This document shows, in pieces, positions 12,301 through 27,300 of a DNA stretch of 64,000 nucleotides. Each line of letters begins with the position of its first letter. The first letter of the stretch is position 1. Under the pieces are notes generated by a model. It searched no databases. It was given only the letters and a program-made list of their open reading frames with translations, and was not told where the DNA came from. The position numbers were made by a program, and so were the translations under genes. This DNA comes from Owenia fusiformis (lineage: Eukaryota; Annelida; Polychaeta; Sabellida; Oweniidae): the NCBI GenBank assembly GCA_903813345.2, contig CAIIXF020000002.1:4504001-4568000 (forward strand). The letters run 5' to 3'.

Positions 12301-15300
12301 CATATTTTATGTTTTTTTTAAAATCTGAATATGCCAATTTTCATTCTGACATCATAATTTAAGATGGCAGATTTAGAATATTTACAAAATGGAATATTAT
12401 TTCAGCATTTAATTTTTTACTGAAACTTCAATTTAAAATCTGAATTGACAAAATTACAGATTATACTCTTTCAAGTTGGGTGAATAGGTAACTACTTATT
12501 ATACTTATAAGATAATTCAATGAATTGAATTGCAAGGACAATATTTATCTAAAAATTAGAAATTGAATTTGAGATGGCTGTGCAAAACTTGATCAGCCTT
12601 ATATTTACTTTGCCTAATTGATTATGCCTTAGGGTTAAATTACATAGCTAATCTGCAACAGTACCGTACGGTACCTTTTTGGTTACGGCACTGTACAGTG
12701 CCATGAAATATGGTATCGCACAGTACCGTAGACAAAAACGGTACCATACAGTACCATGAATAGTGAACGGTGCCATACTCAAATGGTACTGTATAGTACC
12801 ATCCTCTTAATGTACCGAATGGTACCATGATTTTATAGTGTGGATTGGGGATGTACTTGAGATTTAGAGTTGGGGACAAAATGTCAGATCATTATGGAAA
12901 GGACAATACTGTACGTATTACATCGAACTGTATATATTACATTGTACTGTACATATTACATCAAACTGTATGTATTACATTGTACTGTACATATTACATT
13001 GTACTGTATGTATTACATCGAACTGTATGTATTACATTGTACTGTACATATTACATCAAACTGTAGGTATTACATTGTACTGTATGTATTGCATTGTACT
13101 GTACATATTACATCAAACTGTAGGTAATACATTGTACATTATGATATCATTTGAGTCCTAGTTCAAGTAAAACAGCATAAATCCCTGAATCACAAATTCA
13201 TGAAAATTATTTAGTTTGTTTATCGCCAAAGTATACTTTTAATAACTTTAATTCAAATGTTGCTCAAAGCTTTTGATGCATATACAAAATAAATATTACT
13301 AACTACTTGCATTTCACAATTTAACTACCTGAAATCTATTTATGTGATGCTCTTTGCCATCAGGTTTTCTTACACCATACAAAAAGTTTTGCACTGCTAG
13401 CTTTTTATTCACAATTTATATGATTTATGTTTTTTTGTTTTGTTTTTTAAATAACATTTATTTTCCTTTAAAACCAGAACAACGGCAACGCCAAAGCGTA
13501 GCGAATCCCATCGAACAGCCATGGATGGCATTTTTACAAACAAAGTATTTAGCAAAAATGGCAGGCATTTTTCAAAATGGCCGCCTTCTACCAAAAGTGT
13601 CATTAGACCATTTGCCATACTTATAGTATTCACATACCAAATATGAACAAAATCGCTCTACTACTTTTCGAGTTATAGTAAAATACGTTAAAATGGTGGC
13701 CATTTTGGAAAATGGCCGCCTTCTACCAAAAGTGTCATTAGACAGTGTGCCATGCTTACAGTGTTCACATACCAAATATGAACAAAATCGCTTCACTATT
13801 TTTCGAATAATTATAAAATATGTTAAAATGGCGGCCATTTTTCAATTTTTTTGAAAAATGGCCGCCTTCTACCAAAAGTGTCATTAGACAGTGTGCCATG
13901 CTTATAGTATTCACATACCAAATATGAACAAAATCGCTTCACTACTTTTCAAGTTATAGTAAAATACTTTAAAATGGCGGCCAGTTTTCAAAATGGCGGC
14001 CATTTTTTAAAATGGCCACCTTCTACCAAAAGTGTCTTTAGACAGTGTGCAATGTTTATAGTATTCACATACCAAATATGAACATAATCGCTCCACTACT
14101 TTTCGAGTTACAGCAAAAATCGTAAAATAACGAGTAAAGGCCGCCATTTTTCAAGATGGCTGCCATGTGCTTCTTTAATATCTACATTTCTAGCTTTATT
14201 AATGTCATATATAATTTTTTTACATCTAAAACATATTGCTATTACAGTTTTACATATTGCACCTAAATTACTGTAAATTCGGCACTAAAATGGCCGCCAT
14301 TTTGTAATGAGCGGCCATTTTGAAAATCGGCTTTCGAGCAGAACTTCTATCCCCATAGGGTATATGTGTACAAAATATGAACAAAATCGGGTGAACGGTA
14401 TTTGAGTTATTGCCCGGACGGACGGACGTACGGACGGACGGACGGACGGACGTACGTACGTACGGACGGACGGACGGACGGACGGACGGACGGACGGACG
14501 GACGGAGGCGTTCCCTATATCCCTCCGAACTTCGTTCGTTGGGATAATTAACTTAAAATTTAACTTAAATACATTAACACCAGTCATACAAAATAAACAT
14601 ATATGTCTACAAATTTAATATCTTTTGTTTATGAAACTCGCTCTTTATATTACCTAAATAGTTGTGGTAGTTGAAAATTTATATGATTTATGTTATCTCA
14701 ACTTTAATTTCATCATATGGAGCATTTACTATGGGAACCAAATAAAAATATAATGTCAACAAGGCACAGGGTGAACAATATCGTACCTAAAGCTTTAGAT
14801 GGCCACCGAAAAGTTAATCAGGTGTAGAACTTCTTAACATATAACATGTGGAAAAATTTAAGTAATTCCGTTAACCCGTTCACGATGATAGGATCCATAT
14901 GGAATATCTTATGTAATACATGTACCTTTCAGGACGATGGGCTCCTTTTGGCACCCTTATTTCTATTTAGATACAGCAATGAAATGACAATATCTCCAGT
15001 TCTATCCAACATTTTACACCAAAGGACCTTATACACCCTCCATTGGGATCTCCCCATGGGAAAAAATAATTCATCTGATTTTTCAAAATGAGTATTCTGC
15101 TTCAATTATTACTTTTATATGCACACTAGTGTCTTGTTGACCTATATTCGGCACTGTATTGATGTATAGGCCACTTATTAGGGTCATAATTCAATCATGA
15201 AGTGTAGAGGCATAGATTCCAAACCAGGAAGTATTTTTGTGTCTGTCAAAATCCATTTACATCCTACGCATCCCTGCATCTTATCCAAATATGTTACTAC

Positions 15301-18300
15301 ATAATGAAATATAATAGTATAATCATTGGTTTTACAAACTTGTATGATATTTGATAAGTGTAAAAGTTGTTTTTGGAGCATTTTTCTAGAGCCATTTTGT
15401 AGGGGAAAAAATGATGAAAAAATGTACAATCTTTTAATTTTAAGTATGGCCTGAATCGATTGCAAACTTCATATTTGCACATTTGATGAGATAAACATTT
15501 TGTGTCGTATTGTGAAATTAATAAGTTTGCAATCGATTCAGGTCCTAGTGTATTTTTGGTATTTCTGTGATAATCAATGGAAACCAATGGCCTCTATTGG
15601 GATCTGCTGATATCCTCATGTTAAGTCAATGGTGCACAGCTCCATGTAAGTCAATACAACCTTACTGAACGAAATGATCCCAGCTTATGTGTGTCCGAGC
15701 ACTTTAATATTTTCCAAAGTATTATATGACATTTTGTTCTTCATGTTACACCTACGAATGATTCATTTTGACCATAGGGATATTTGCCAATAATTGCACA
15801 TTGTCCTTTTAACAAGTTATTTAAATGTGATAATCCTTATCAAAAATTGTATTTCAGTGATATGATTTTAAGTATAGGCTCCAGGGTATTGGTTATTTAC
15901 AGAATGTCCCTAAAAACTGCTCTTGCTTATTCGTCACCAGGCCAACATCTTCCTCTTAAATTCACGTCACGAAAGGGTTAAGTGGTTAATTTTCCTGGAA
16001 ACGTGATGACAAGATTTATCTTATAAAAACTTCCAAAATGGCTACCAGAAAACAAGATGGCCGCCAAAAAGTTAATCAGCTCTAGAACTTTAAGTAATTC
16101 TGCTAAAGGGTTCCTCTGGAATCGCAATAAGATTTGTCTGAAAACTTCCAAAATGGCATCTAGACACCACGATGGCCACTGAAAAGTTAATCCTAAAACA
16201 GCTTGGCTGGAAACCTGTAGACAACAGACAAGCTACAGATAATTTCTAAGATTTTAGGATGGAAAATCCAAAATGGCCGCCTTATCGTTTACCAAAAACT
16301 AATCAGTTCTGAACTTTCATATGTAGAAACAGCCTTGAAAATTTTAGATGAATCCCTGAAACGGTTTGGCTGGAAACCTGTAGACAAGCTTCAAAAGACA
16401 AGATTATGTAAGACGAAAAATCCAATATGGCCACCTTAACATTTACCCAGAATGCCCAAAAAGTAATCAGTTCTAAAATTTCAAACGTAGAAACATCCCT
16501 GAATATTTCAGATGAATCACTGAAAGGGTTTAGCTGGAAACCTGTAGACAAGCTGAAAAGCAAGTCACTACCCGCCCACCGGCCATCAAGCTGATGACAA
16601 TATTGTACCTTTTTTAGGCACGGTAATAAAAAGATGTGATGTGTTATTACCTGCAGTATACAGTAGTAAACCGACTAAATATTTAGTTCAACGAGTACTG
16701 GGATACACTTCAGTATGGAAGATAAAACAAAGCAAGTGAGTATCATTCTGATTCTAAATCATTGCTCCGTATGTATCATTACATACGATCATCAGTTTCA
16801 ACCTCGAGAAACATAATGCAAATATTGATTCTCTAGTCGTGAACCACTTTTTCCTCTCTCCTGAACATATTTCTTTGCTAACCACAAAGCAGGGTGGTTC
16901 AAGATGTGGGAACTCTGTTCGCAAATAGAGAAATATGTTCGTGAGAGAGGAAAAAGTGGTTCCCGACTAAAGAATCGACATTTGTGTTGTGACAGCCTGG
17001 TTCGAGTGGAAGGAACGTAGTCCACGAGGTCGGAACTGATGTTCACCTTAGTTGAAATCTAGGAGGCCTGCAGTTGCTAAGAAGTGGTTAATTGATTTCA
17101 TGCACATATGCAACTTATAAACAATTTAAGGAAAATAAATTGTAAGCGAGGGGTCGTGGGTTTGATCCCCAGAGGGGTGGACTGACTTTTTCATATCAGC
17201 CCTTAGCAAAGGATTTCATTCTGTGTTTTCATTAACTAATATATCAGAAATATCACTGTTTGGTATCATACAGATAATGAAAAAATTGTTAGCTCTTTTG
17301 AATAGAATGATTTTTCTTCTTAAAAGAGAGCTTCATCCAGTATATACAGCTCTGACACTTAGTGAAAATAATTGAGGATAAAATTACAATTGGTGTGATT
17401 TCATAGGTACGACTTAGTGATCTTCCTAGGGTGTGGCTAAGGAAAGCAGTGACCGCAATCTTTGCTTGGGATGCTGGTAAGGATGGCCAAGCTAGTTATG
17501 AAGATAATATGCGTATTGCAGACAATATGGTGAAGATAGGTACAGTGTTTTATGGAATCTTCCTGGATTTTTTCGATTTTTTATTATTGCCATATTAATT
17601 TCATCATCTTTTTAGATAAACATGAGGTGCTCTGACTTATAATAATAATAATGACGGACGGACGGACGGACGGACGGACGGACGGACGGACAGACGCCAG
17701 GTCGAGCCAAAAAATAACTTAATGCTTTAAAATTTTATGGCTAAAATTAAAGTGCCCTATTTGTTAGCAATGATTTAATATTTCAGGTGGTTTAGAGGGG
17801 AAAGCAGCTGAAAAATTATACGATTTCTGGACTGATTCATTGCTTTGGACTGAAAACGAGGTTTCTAATTTCTTCTCAAAATCACTCACGGAACAGGTTT
17901 TGGGAATGTGGGCAATGGCTAATGATCCAGAAAAGAAAAAGCCCTGGGTTACAATTTTTGGAAAGATATTTAAGGTATATTCCCTAAAAAGTAAGCGAAG
18001 GTCCTGAGTGTAATGTAATTTTGAATTCATAGTCTGTCAATTATTTGAGCCATTTCAAACTGGCATTTTACAGGATTAAAGGTTGTATATAACTATTAAA
18101 GTGTTTTTCACATTTTTTCAAAGCCCTGATACAGCAGGTTGCAGTGTATACCAGGTCGTTCAATAAGTTCACGGAAAAATGCTCTCATTTCAAAGATTTT
18201 TGATATTTTCTCATGAAATTTTCACACAATGTATAAAAAATACTTTCTGATTGATTCTTAAAATGTCAGCATCTCTTATTCGATTGGTCAAAAATAAAGG

Positions 18301-21300
18301 TTACTATGGTAACTTGACTTTTGGGTAGGCGGGGCACTTTTTACGTCACACAATTTACCATTGCAGAAAATCTATCAATATGTTCAAATGGAGGATCCCT
18401 ATTTTTTATTTGTTCTTATTCAAATTACAAATGTTGTGAAATTGATGTTCATTGCCTACCCAAAAGTCAAGTTACCATAAAAAACCTTATTTTTGACCAA
18501 TCAAATTAGAGATGCTGATATTTTAAGAATCAATCAGAAAGTATTTTTTATACATTGTGTGAAAATTTCATGAGAAAATATCAAAAATCTTTGAAATGAG
18601 AGCATTTTTCCGTGAACTTATTGAACGACCTGGTATATCAGATTGATCCTTACTTAAAGTGAATACTCATCTTTTATTCCATGCTTTAGGCAATTTTTAG
18701 AATGTTTCGTCCAGTGTAAAATAAGGGACGGTTTAATTCAATTACAATAACATTCTGTTTTTGGGCGTATTTCTTAAAAGCATTATCATATATATTTATT
18801 GTATTAATATGAGAAATCAATTGCAATGTGATAGAATGAGAAATTTTACCAAAGTTAGAATTAATTTGGTATATAGGTGTGAAATAATTTGGGAAATCCA
18901 CTAACAGTTTAGGGATTTCTCCAAATCTATCGTTGTTAAGGAAATGATGTCTATTTACATTGGATTTCAACAAAAGTGGGCTTTGATTTTTACCACATCA
19001 ATATGGGTGGGATGGCATGGAGACATTCATTTTGGCATTTGTTTTGGGGAATCCCCAACAACAACCAAATTCTTTCACTTTCGTTATTAGATTACTTTCA
19101 GATTTGAGTATAAAGGGAAAGTTTATTTTTTTGCATTTAATTAATGAAAATGAATCTAATTGATGATATTCTTTCAAAAACTCATTTTTATTGTTTTCAA
19201 AGCCCTTGATAGTTATATACATCCTTTAATATATTGTGTAATTATAGAGCTTTGTCAGAGGTAACACAGAAATTCCTAATAACATATTATTCCTCATTTT
19301 AAACATTTCATAATATAAATTTCTGGGCAGTACGGACTATTATACAGGAAAAACACTTCCTTTAGACAATACCCATGATATATTACATAAATTAAGTTAG
19401 TATTACTTAAAATAATACTTTTATGGAAGTTTTAAGTAGGCATATATTGTTGGTGCAAACTTAGAGGTAGTGAAGAGACCAAAACTGAACATAACATTAT
19501 AGAGAATATACAGGGTGTCAAATAAGTCCTGTCCTCTGGCAATATTTCTTTGACTTTTCTGATGCCTGATTTTTAAAATCATGCAAATACACAAAAATGC
19601 CATGTTTCTAGGTGTATGGTCACCTCATTGGTAGCAATTAGATATTATGTATTAGATATGTGCCAATCAATATAACTTTGGACGATCTTTCCAATGAGAC
19701 TAGTATATCACACTTGGTACCATACATCTTGGTTTTGGCTCTAGGGGTAAGAAGGGACTTATTTGAACACCATGTATATTTTCATGTATCTTCATTTTGG
19801 CTCTAGGGGTAAGAGGGGACTCCTTTGACACCATGTTTATTTTAATATTGCAGGCCATTGACTTCAACTCTGATGGATACATTAGCTTTGAAGAATACTT
19901 GATCTTCTGGAAGGCCATGAATCTTGATCCAAGCCTAGCAAGAATGCAGTTTGATTACATTGATACAAACCACGATGGGAAAATCACAGAAAAAGAGTTA
20001 GTTCATGCCATGGATGATTTTGCGTTCAATACTGATGTAAATGATAATGGTAATAGATTCTATGGACCCCTACTTGACTTTTAAAATAAGAAACTTCAAT
20101 AGTTGATCCCATAGGCTCACTGTGTGAACCAAAACTATGAAATAAATTCACTCTGGCTTTCAATATACTTTCAGAATAGGTATATTATTTAAAATACTAT
20201 ACTCCCGGTTAATATTGCGAGTTTTAATTTCACGAATTTTGAGAAAACACATTTTCGCAGCTATCAAATTTTGCAGATTTCACAAGAAACTTCAAAAAAC
20301 TATGAAATAAATGCTCTCTAGCTTTCAATACACTATCAGAATGGATGTAATATTTGAAATATCAAATAAAACTTTATTTTAAAGGCAGATTGATTTAATG
20401 TATTGTATTATCTGATAGCTATATCACTGGTCAGTATCAAGTGAAGATAATGGCCGTCACCTTCGCATCAAAGTTGGTGGACATGAAGTGTCGATTTCAA
20501 TATTTTTAGTTTTCATTGAATTAAACTACTTTATAGTTGACGTTATGCTTTGATATTTGAAGCAAATCAGGCTCATATGACATGGGAACTATGGAGTATG
20601 ATAATTTGTTCATATATCATGCTTGGACGCCACAGTTCAACAATATCTTCCACCCATCCACCGCTAAAGGGAAGGTAACTGGAAATGTAAGATACGGTAA
20701 CTGTCATGTTAGTTTTCAATATGTGGTAACTTGACATCTTAGCTCTCCATTATAAACTCTGATAACGTTACCGCATCATTGCATATCAGTTATTTTATAA
20801 TGTCACTCTACAATTCCTAACACCTAGAAATGCATACTTTGTTTGTCTAATTGCATTGTTTAGTATATTTTTGAAAGTGCCTTAGTAACATCTAACATTC
20901 AACCGATAAACCATTAATAAGGAACAGACAAATAAAAACAAATACATAATCATTACTAATAAGCCAAATGGGTTGCTCATGAACACCAAATGCAAGGTAT
21001 AGTAGAGTGAATGTGTAAAACTAAAATCCCATTTACCTTCCCTTAAGCGCAAGACGATGACAATATAATATTCATTCAAAGTGTCATAATTAGTAATAAC
21101 TTACGTCAACTTTGTACCAACAGTAAGGAGGCCCTGCCATCCACACAACATGGCATACTTGACAGATGGGATCAGATGGTCCTTGTGAACTAGAGTTAGA
21201 ATATTCTGAATTCCCTTTAGTCTCAGTTCAGCTCTCTCAACCTGTAGTAGAAAATCATTTTTCAAAATTTTTGATTGAATCATCAAACTTTCATCCATTA

Positions 21301-24300
21301 TTGCATATCTAAGGCTATAGTCCACTATCTGGATACATATTGATGAATAAACTGTAGACCAATAGCCAGTAAGGGGGGGGGGGGGGGGTTCAGGGGGTTC
21401 AAGCGATCCCCCTCCTTGGCCAAAAATTCTTTCTAAATCATGCAGTTTTTCACCATTCTGAGCACTTTTCAAGTGATTTTGGGCCAAAGTTGTCAAATGT
21501 GAATTCCCCCTGAAATTTTTTGAAAAGTGAACTCCCCTTTGGCAAAAGCTGGTTACGGGCCTGAACTACATCTTTACATATTTGGTAGTCCAGTCCCAAT
21601 TCCTAATCCTAGTTTTATGTAAGTGAAGCATTGCATTTATTTCACATAAAAACATTTACAAAGTACCTCTGGGAGTCTGGCACAAGCAAGAAAACAATGG
21701 CAAAATGTGACCACCTGCCATTTCTTACAGACACAGTACGCCAAAGACCAACTGGCGAACACCAATTTCTGACCACCGCCACAAAAATAAATTATTGAGG
21801 TAGTGACATAAAAATCGATATTTACCTTTGTGTACAAATCATATGCTTTTTAGCATACTATAGGATACCATAAATAGCTTACCTGGCAATGAAGAGAACG
21901 TCGTAGTTTCTCAATATCCAATGGTCCCTCGAACATAACAAAGTCTATAATTTTTGTCATCATTGCTGTGTTGGCCGTTGCACCCGTAAGACGTTGCTTC
22001 AACCACTTGAATCCTTTATCATTGCTTACTATGTTAGTCACTTGTGTCCAACTTTCTGATAACTCCTAAAATACAAAATAAGTCAATAATCATTTATTTA
22101 TGTTGTCATGTTAACATTATGATTTTCCAAAAAGTTGCCTGTTATTTTCATTAATTTGTTTGATATCAGAAATGCAAATGAAATCTATGTTCCTTTTTGT
22201 TTTTCTAAATAATACCACATTTTAAAACTTGTCCCTTTTTGCTTCATATTGAAAAATTATTTTTAGAAAATATGTTCTAAATGAATCACAACAAAAAGCG
22301 AAAGCCATAACAATATGAAATTCTTTCTTGGTGGCAACAATCTGAGAAGATAGAATGACAGTGCCAACTCTATGACATCTTAAAAAGATTGAAATTTTGT
22401 ATTCTAATTTTACTAGATAAAGTAACTTACTTGTTCTTCATTACTTTCAGAGAGTCTGTTGATCTGTTTGCCATATACTTTCACTTCATCTTGTTGTCCC
22501 TCATTGTTCCCAGCATCTGCAGTATCCTCCTGGGGAGTTCCCCGCTTAGCTTCATTCTCTTCATCATTATTTATCTCTGGGGCATCATGGGTAATTACCT
22601 CCTCAGAGAATGCACAACCAGATGCTTCACTGGATAGATGGCGCTCTGCTTCAACTACAATTTTTTTTAAACATAAATTATACAACTTTCACAATTCAGA
22701 AACATGAATTTAGGAACAAATATACATTTTAAAATAATTTTATTTAATTCACATTGTGATTTTTGAAATCTATGACCAGTTATTGAATGGAATGGTATCT
22801 CATTAAAATTGATGAGAATCTGCAATAAAATACCCTCTTTTTCTTTCTCTCTCATAACCACCGAGACACATTTTAAACATATCTTACGTTTCGGTCTGAT
22901 CTTCTTCTCAATTAGTCTCCTAGTGACGTCCCTCCATCTTGATGTACTACGTAAGAGTCTTGATCTGGAGATCGCATTCATGTCATTTCCTACGGCAGGT
23001 CTCAGTTCGTTGAATAGGAACATACACCGCTCTATCACAGGAGCACACACTTCTTTGTAGGAACGACTCAGATCTTGGTGCATCTATAAAAGCATTTGTA
23101 CAGGGTGAGCCAAAAAAGGTAACCCAAAAACTATTTCCATGTTACAATTATTATTTCCAAGAATTTTGCTGTAGTTACTGGTTACAATTACAAAATTGTA
23201 ACAATTTGTTATAGATGGGGCCAATGTCTAACACCAAGAACAGAAAATGGTATTATGACATCATGTCACCACTTATAACTTAAAACTCAAAAATTGATTT
23301 CTCTAGCCTTAGCATACCTTTATGAGTGCTCTCTTTGCTTGGTGAACCACCTTGCATATTTCAGCAATAGACCTGGGCACACCATACTTGTTAGCTTCCC
23401 CTACGCCATGTTCAGCTAGACTCAATGCCACATGTCCAAGATCATTGTGCTTCAGTAGTACAGCCAACAGCAGTCTAAAATAATGACAAGTACAGGTACA
23501 GATTTGAATCTTATGCTGGTTTGAGTTACACAGCAGGGTTCAATTGCTTTGTTACAAAGTATATTGACAAAAAGAGATTTGAAACAAAGGATTTCTTGTG
23601 TGTTTGAGGCACAAACTCCTTTGCTAAACCATTTTAGTTAAAATACTAGATAAAAATGTGCTGAAGCAATCAACCCTGATATGAATACCAGGTACCATTG
23701 TGTCACAGGTAACATTATGTAACAGGTACCCAGGCCCGTAGGGGGTTCGCAGGGTTCGGGCGAACCCCCCCTGGCCAAAAATTCTTTCAAAATCATGCAG
23801 TTCTTCACCATTTTGAGCACTTATCAAGTGATTTTAGCCATATTTGGGCCAAAATTGTCAAATGTGAACCCCCCTCTGGAAACTTTTGAAAACTGAACCC
23901 CCTTTTGCAAATCCTGGCTACGGGCCTGGGTACCATTGTATCAGGTACCATTGTGTTAGAGGTACTAAGTACCATTATGTAACAGGTACCATTGAGATCC
24001 ATTTGAAGAATTTTGACAACATATCACATATGAAGTTTATCAATTGACAAGCGGCACAGAGATGAAGTCTTCACTGAAAATGAAATTGTATGATCAACTT
24101 ATCAAACCCGTCGCTTTATACGGTTCGGAAATATGGTGTAATGATATATATACCAAGCGTGACTGCCAAACTAATCGAGATATTGAACATAAATATGAAA
24201 GTGCTTTAATCGAAAACAATCATATTCAGTTCCAAAAATATGTTCTCAGAGTTCATAGAAAAGCCACAAACATGGCAGTAAGAGGAGAATTGGGAAGAAT

Positions 24301-27300
24301 ACCTTTGGTAGTTGATATTATAAAAAGACAAATCAAATACCTCGGTCATTTAGAGTTGAGTTCAAGTGGGAGTTTACTAAACGATTCATTAATTATGAGT
24401 AAAACATTTGGTTTAACAAATAACACATTTACATGGCACAGACAACTCAAAATTATACTGTGCCATATTAAAATAAAAATGTCTGGTGAATTGAATCTTG
24501 AAGATAAGGTAAACATAGAGAAGAGCACAAATAGGCTTGCTATTAAAGTCAAAAAGAAATTAATAGAGATATATCAAGTATATTGGAAGAATCTGATAAG
24601 TGGGAATGGGGGGAAACTTAGATTATTTAAACAACTAAAATCGCACTTTGGATTTGAACACTACCTTTCAGAAACGACACTTTCAAACGCTAAACATTTA
24701 ACTAGATTACGTATAAGCGCCCACAATCTAGAGATAGAGAGAGGCCGATATACAAAACCAATTACTGATCTTAATAGTCGATTTTGTAAAATATGTAAGG
24801 ACTCGGTTATAGAAGATGAAACACACTTTTTATTCAAATGTAAAAAATTGGACTTTATCAGAAAATCCCATATTGAAAAACTTGAAAACCTGTGTAGTAA
24901 TTTTAAAAACATGAATGACCACCAAAAGACAATTTTTCTATTGACAAGTGAGGGGATCATATCAAAAGAATCTGTTGACATGATAAAGTATCTAACTAGA
25001 TAACGGCAACTCCGCGGAGTAGCAAATCCCAACGAACAAAATATCAATTACCGAATTCCAATCAATTATACTCATTACTTTGGTTGAAAATGAAAAAATT
25101 AGATTTTAGAATTGCGAATTCCTGCAAAGCAGCCATTTTGAATTTTCTGAGGTACAAATCTGAAAAATAATACCATAATTGTGATCTACTCCAAAATTCC
25201 TTCAATTTGAGTATAATATAGCCATACTTTGAAGGGATCGAAAAATTATTGCGAAATCGTACATTAGACGGCCATTTTGAATTTTACGAGGCTCGAATCA
25301 GAAAAAAGATACAATATTTGCAATCTACTCTTAATTGCCTTTCATTTGAGTATAATAAAGCTATACTTCAGAAAGATCTAAAAATTAGCGAAAATTTCTG
25401 TTTTCCTGTCCCCCCATACATGGCCCCTGGGGGTCAGGATGAAAAACACGGAATATATGTGAAATAGATAAATGTTGTGAATACACTACCAAACAATAAT
25501 ATTAATTATTTTGGTTTAGAATGAAAAATTTATGATTTTTGCGAAAAAGTCCCGTCATTTTTAAAGCGGCGGCCATCTTGAAAAATTTTTTTTTGCGTAA
25601 AACTATTCACCAATATACATCTTTCCACTAAATATGAAGAAAATCTGTCAACTAGTATTTGAGTTATCTTCCGGACAGACGGACGGACTGACGGACAGAC
25701 GGACGGACGGAGGGCTTCACTATATCCCTAACGAACTTCGTTCGTTGGGATAATGATTGGTAGAGACAGGATTCTTATATCAAAGTAACATTTTATATGT
25801 CATTTGAAGAATGTAATCCTATTTTCTTTACTTTATTGCTATATTTACTGTTTTTGAAAATTGTATATCGGATGTACGTTTGGCCCTAAAAGGGCATCAG
25901 TACTAATAAAATACTATTAATACAGGGTTCAGTAAGTAAAGCTAATTTTGCTCTCAAACTTTTATTTCTTGTCTATCATCCTTCAAATTTTCAGTGGAGA
26001 AGCATCAGACACTTTTCTAACTATCCTGAAAAAAATGATCAAGATATAATGAATAACAGCAAAATGGTGGTTGTCATAGTAACGCGAATACGGGTTCTGC
26101 GGAGCAATTTTATAAGTTCACAGCATAGTAGATTTTGTTATTAACGTTAGTTTCTGTCCTGTCTATATTTCAACCATAGTTCTGTGGCTACTCCACATTT
26201 CTACTTTCAAGTTAGCATTCTATTTCATGTTCAAAGTAGTTCCCCTTAGCTTTCACACACAGCTGATGTCGTTCTATCCACTTCTGATATATCCTGTGGA
26301 AGCCATCTGGAAAGTTATTTGTCAGCGAACGTTGAACGGCATTCTGAAGCTCATGGATATTTGCGTGGATCTTATCATCACTTGTTGTTTTTCTCCCCTT
26401 TTGGAATTTCTGATACCATTTGTAGATTGTGTACTTAGGCACACTGTCCCCATATGCTTTTTGGATATCCCTAATGGTATCCTGCTTGGATTTCCCTAGC
26501 AACACATTGTATCTGATGCTACTTCTCAATTGTTGTTTCATTTCATTGTTCATTTTGCTTCCATTGGCAATCCTGGCAGCCATGATTTTGATGATGTCAT
26601 GGAGCAGTGTCTGATGGATCATTCTGGATCATTCCATCTGTTGTATCATCTGTCTGTGATGTCATAGACTACTGTTGCCATGGTATCATATTTGTATATG
26701 TTGTTGTTATGTTTGTCGTGACTTTCAGCCATAGCAAACAAAGACATATGCAGCGTTAATCTTAATCAATTTCATTGCATTATAAATTATTTATTAAAGT
26801 AAGAAATTGCTCCGCAGAACCCGTATTCACGTTACTATGACAACCATTGTTTTGCTATTATTCATCATATCTTATTTAATTTTTCAGGGAAGTTAGAAAA
26901 ATGTCAAATGCTTCTTCACTGAAAATGTGAAAGATAAATGACAAAAAATAAAAGTTTGAGAGCAAAATTAGCTTTACTTACTGAACGCCCTGTATATGAT
27001 TGATAGATTAATTAATTTAAATTATCTATAGACATCCATCCTTTCCTCAAAACAATTTTTAACAAAACAATAGGCAATTTTAGTTTGTTTCAAAACAGGA
27101 TCAAATTGCTCTTAGCTTTTAGAAAAACTTAATTATGCAAAGGACAACAATCTGTATATAGTACTTATAAACTGATGTCTCTGACATATAGAATATGTGA
27201 GGTAGTCCAATTAGTACTAACCAAGCAAACTGACAAAATATGAAAATGCACAAACATATTTAGTCACCCTGTATACAGAACAACAGACTCACCTTCCCAC

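Noticed and set aside
12845-13161. Three overlapping plus-strand ORFs rich in Tyr, Ile and Thr
   Set aside because: They are the three-frame translation of the 19-bp tandem repeat.
14285-14587. Minus-strand ORF with RPSVRPSV repeats
   Set aside because: It translates the (ACGG)n microsatellite inside a mobile element; no gene context.
17130-17180. tRNA or tRNA-derived SINE (GGGTTTGATCCCC resembles a B box)
   Set aside because: No matching A box, acceptor stem or anticodon arm could be folded; too weak to call.
22389-22707. Plus-strand ORFs of 82 codons opposite HERC2 exon 29
   Set aside because: They are antisense shadows of the coding exon.
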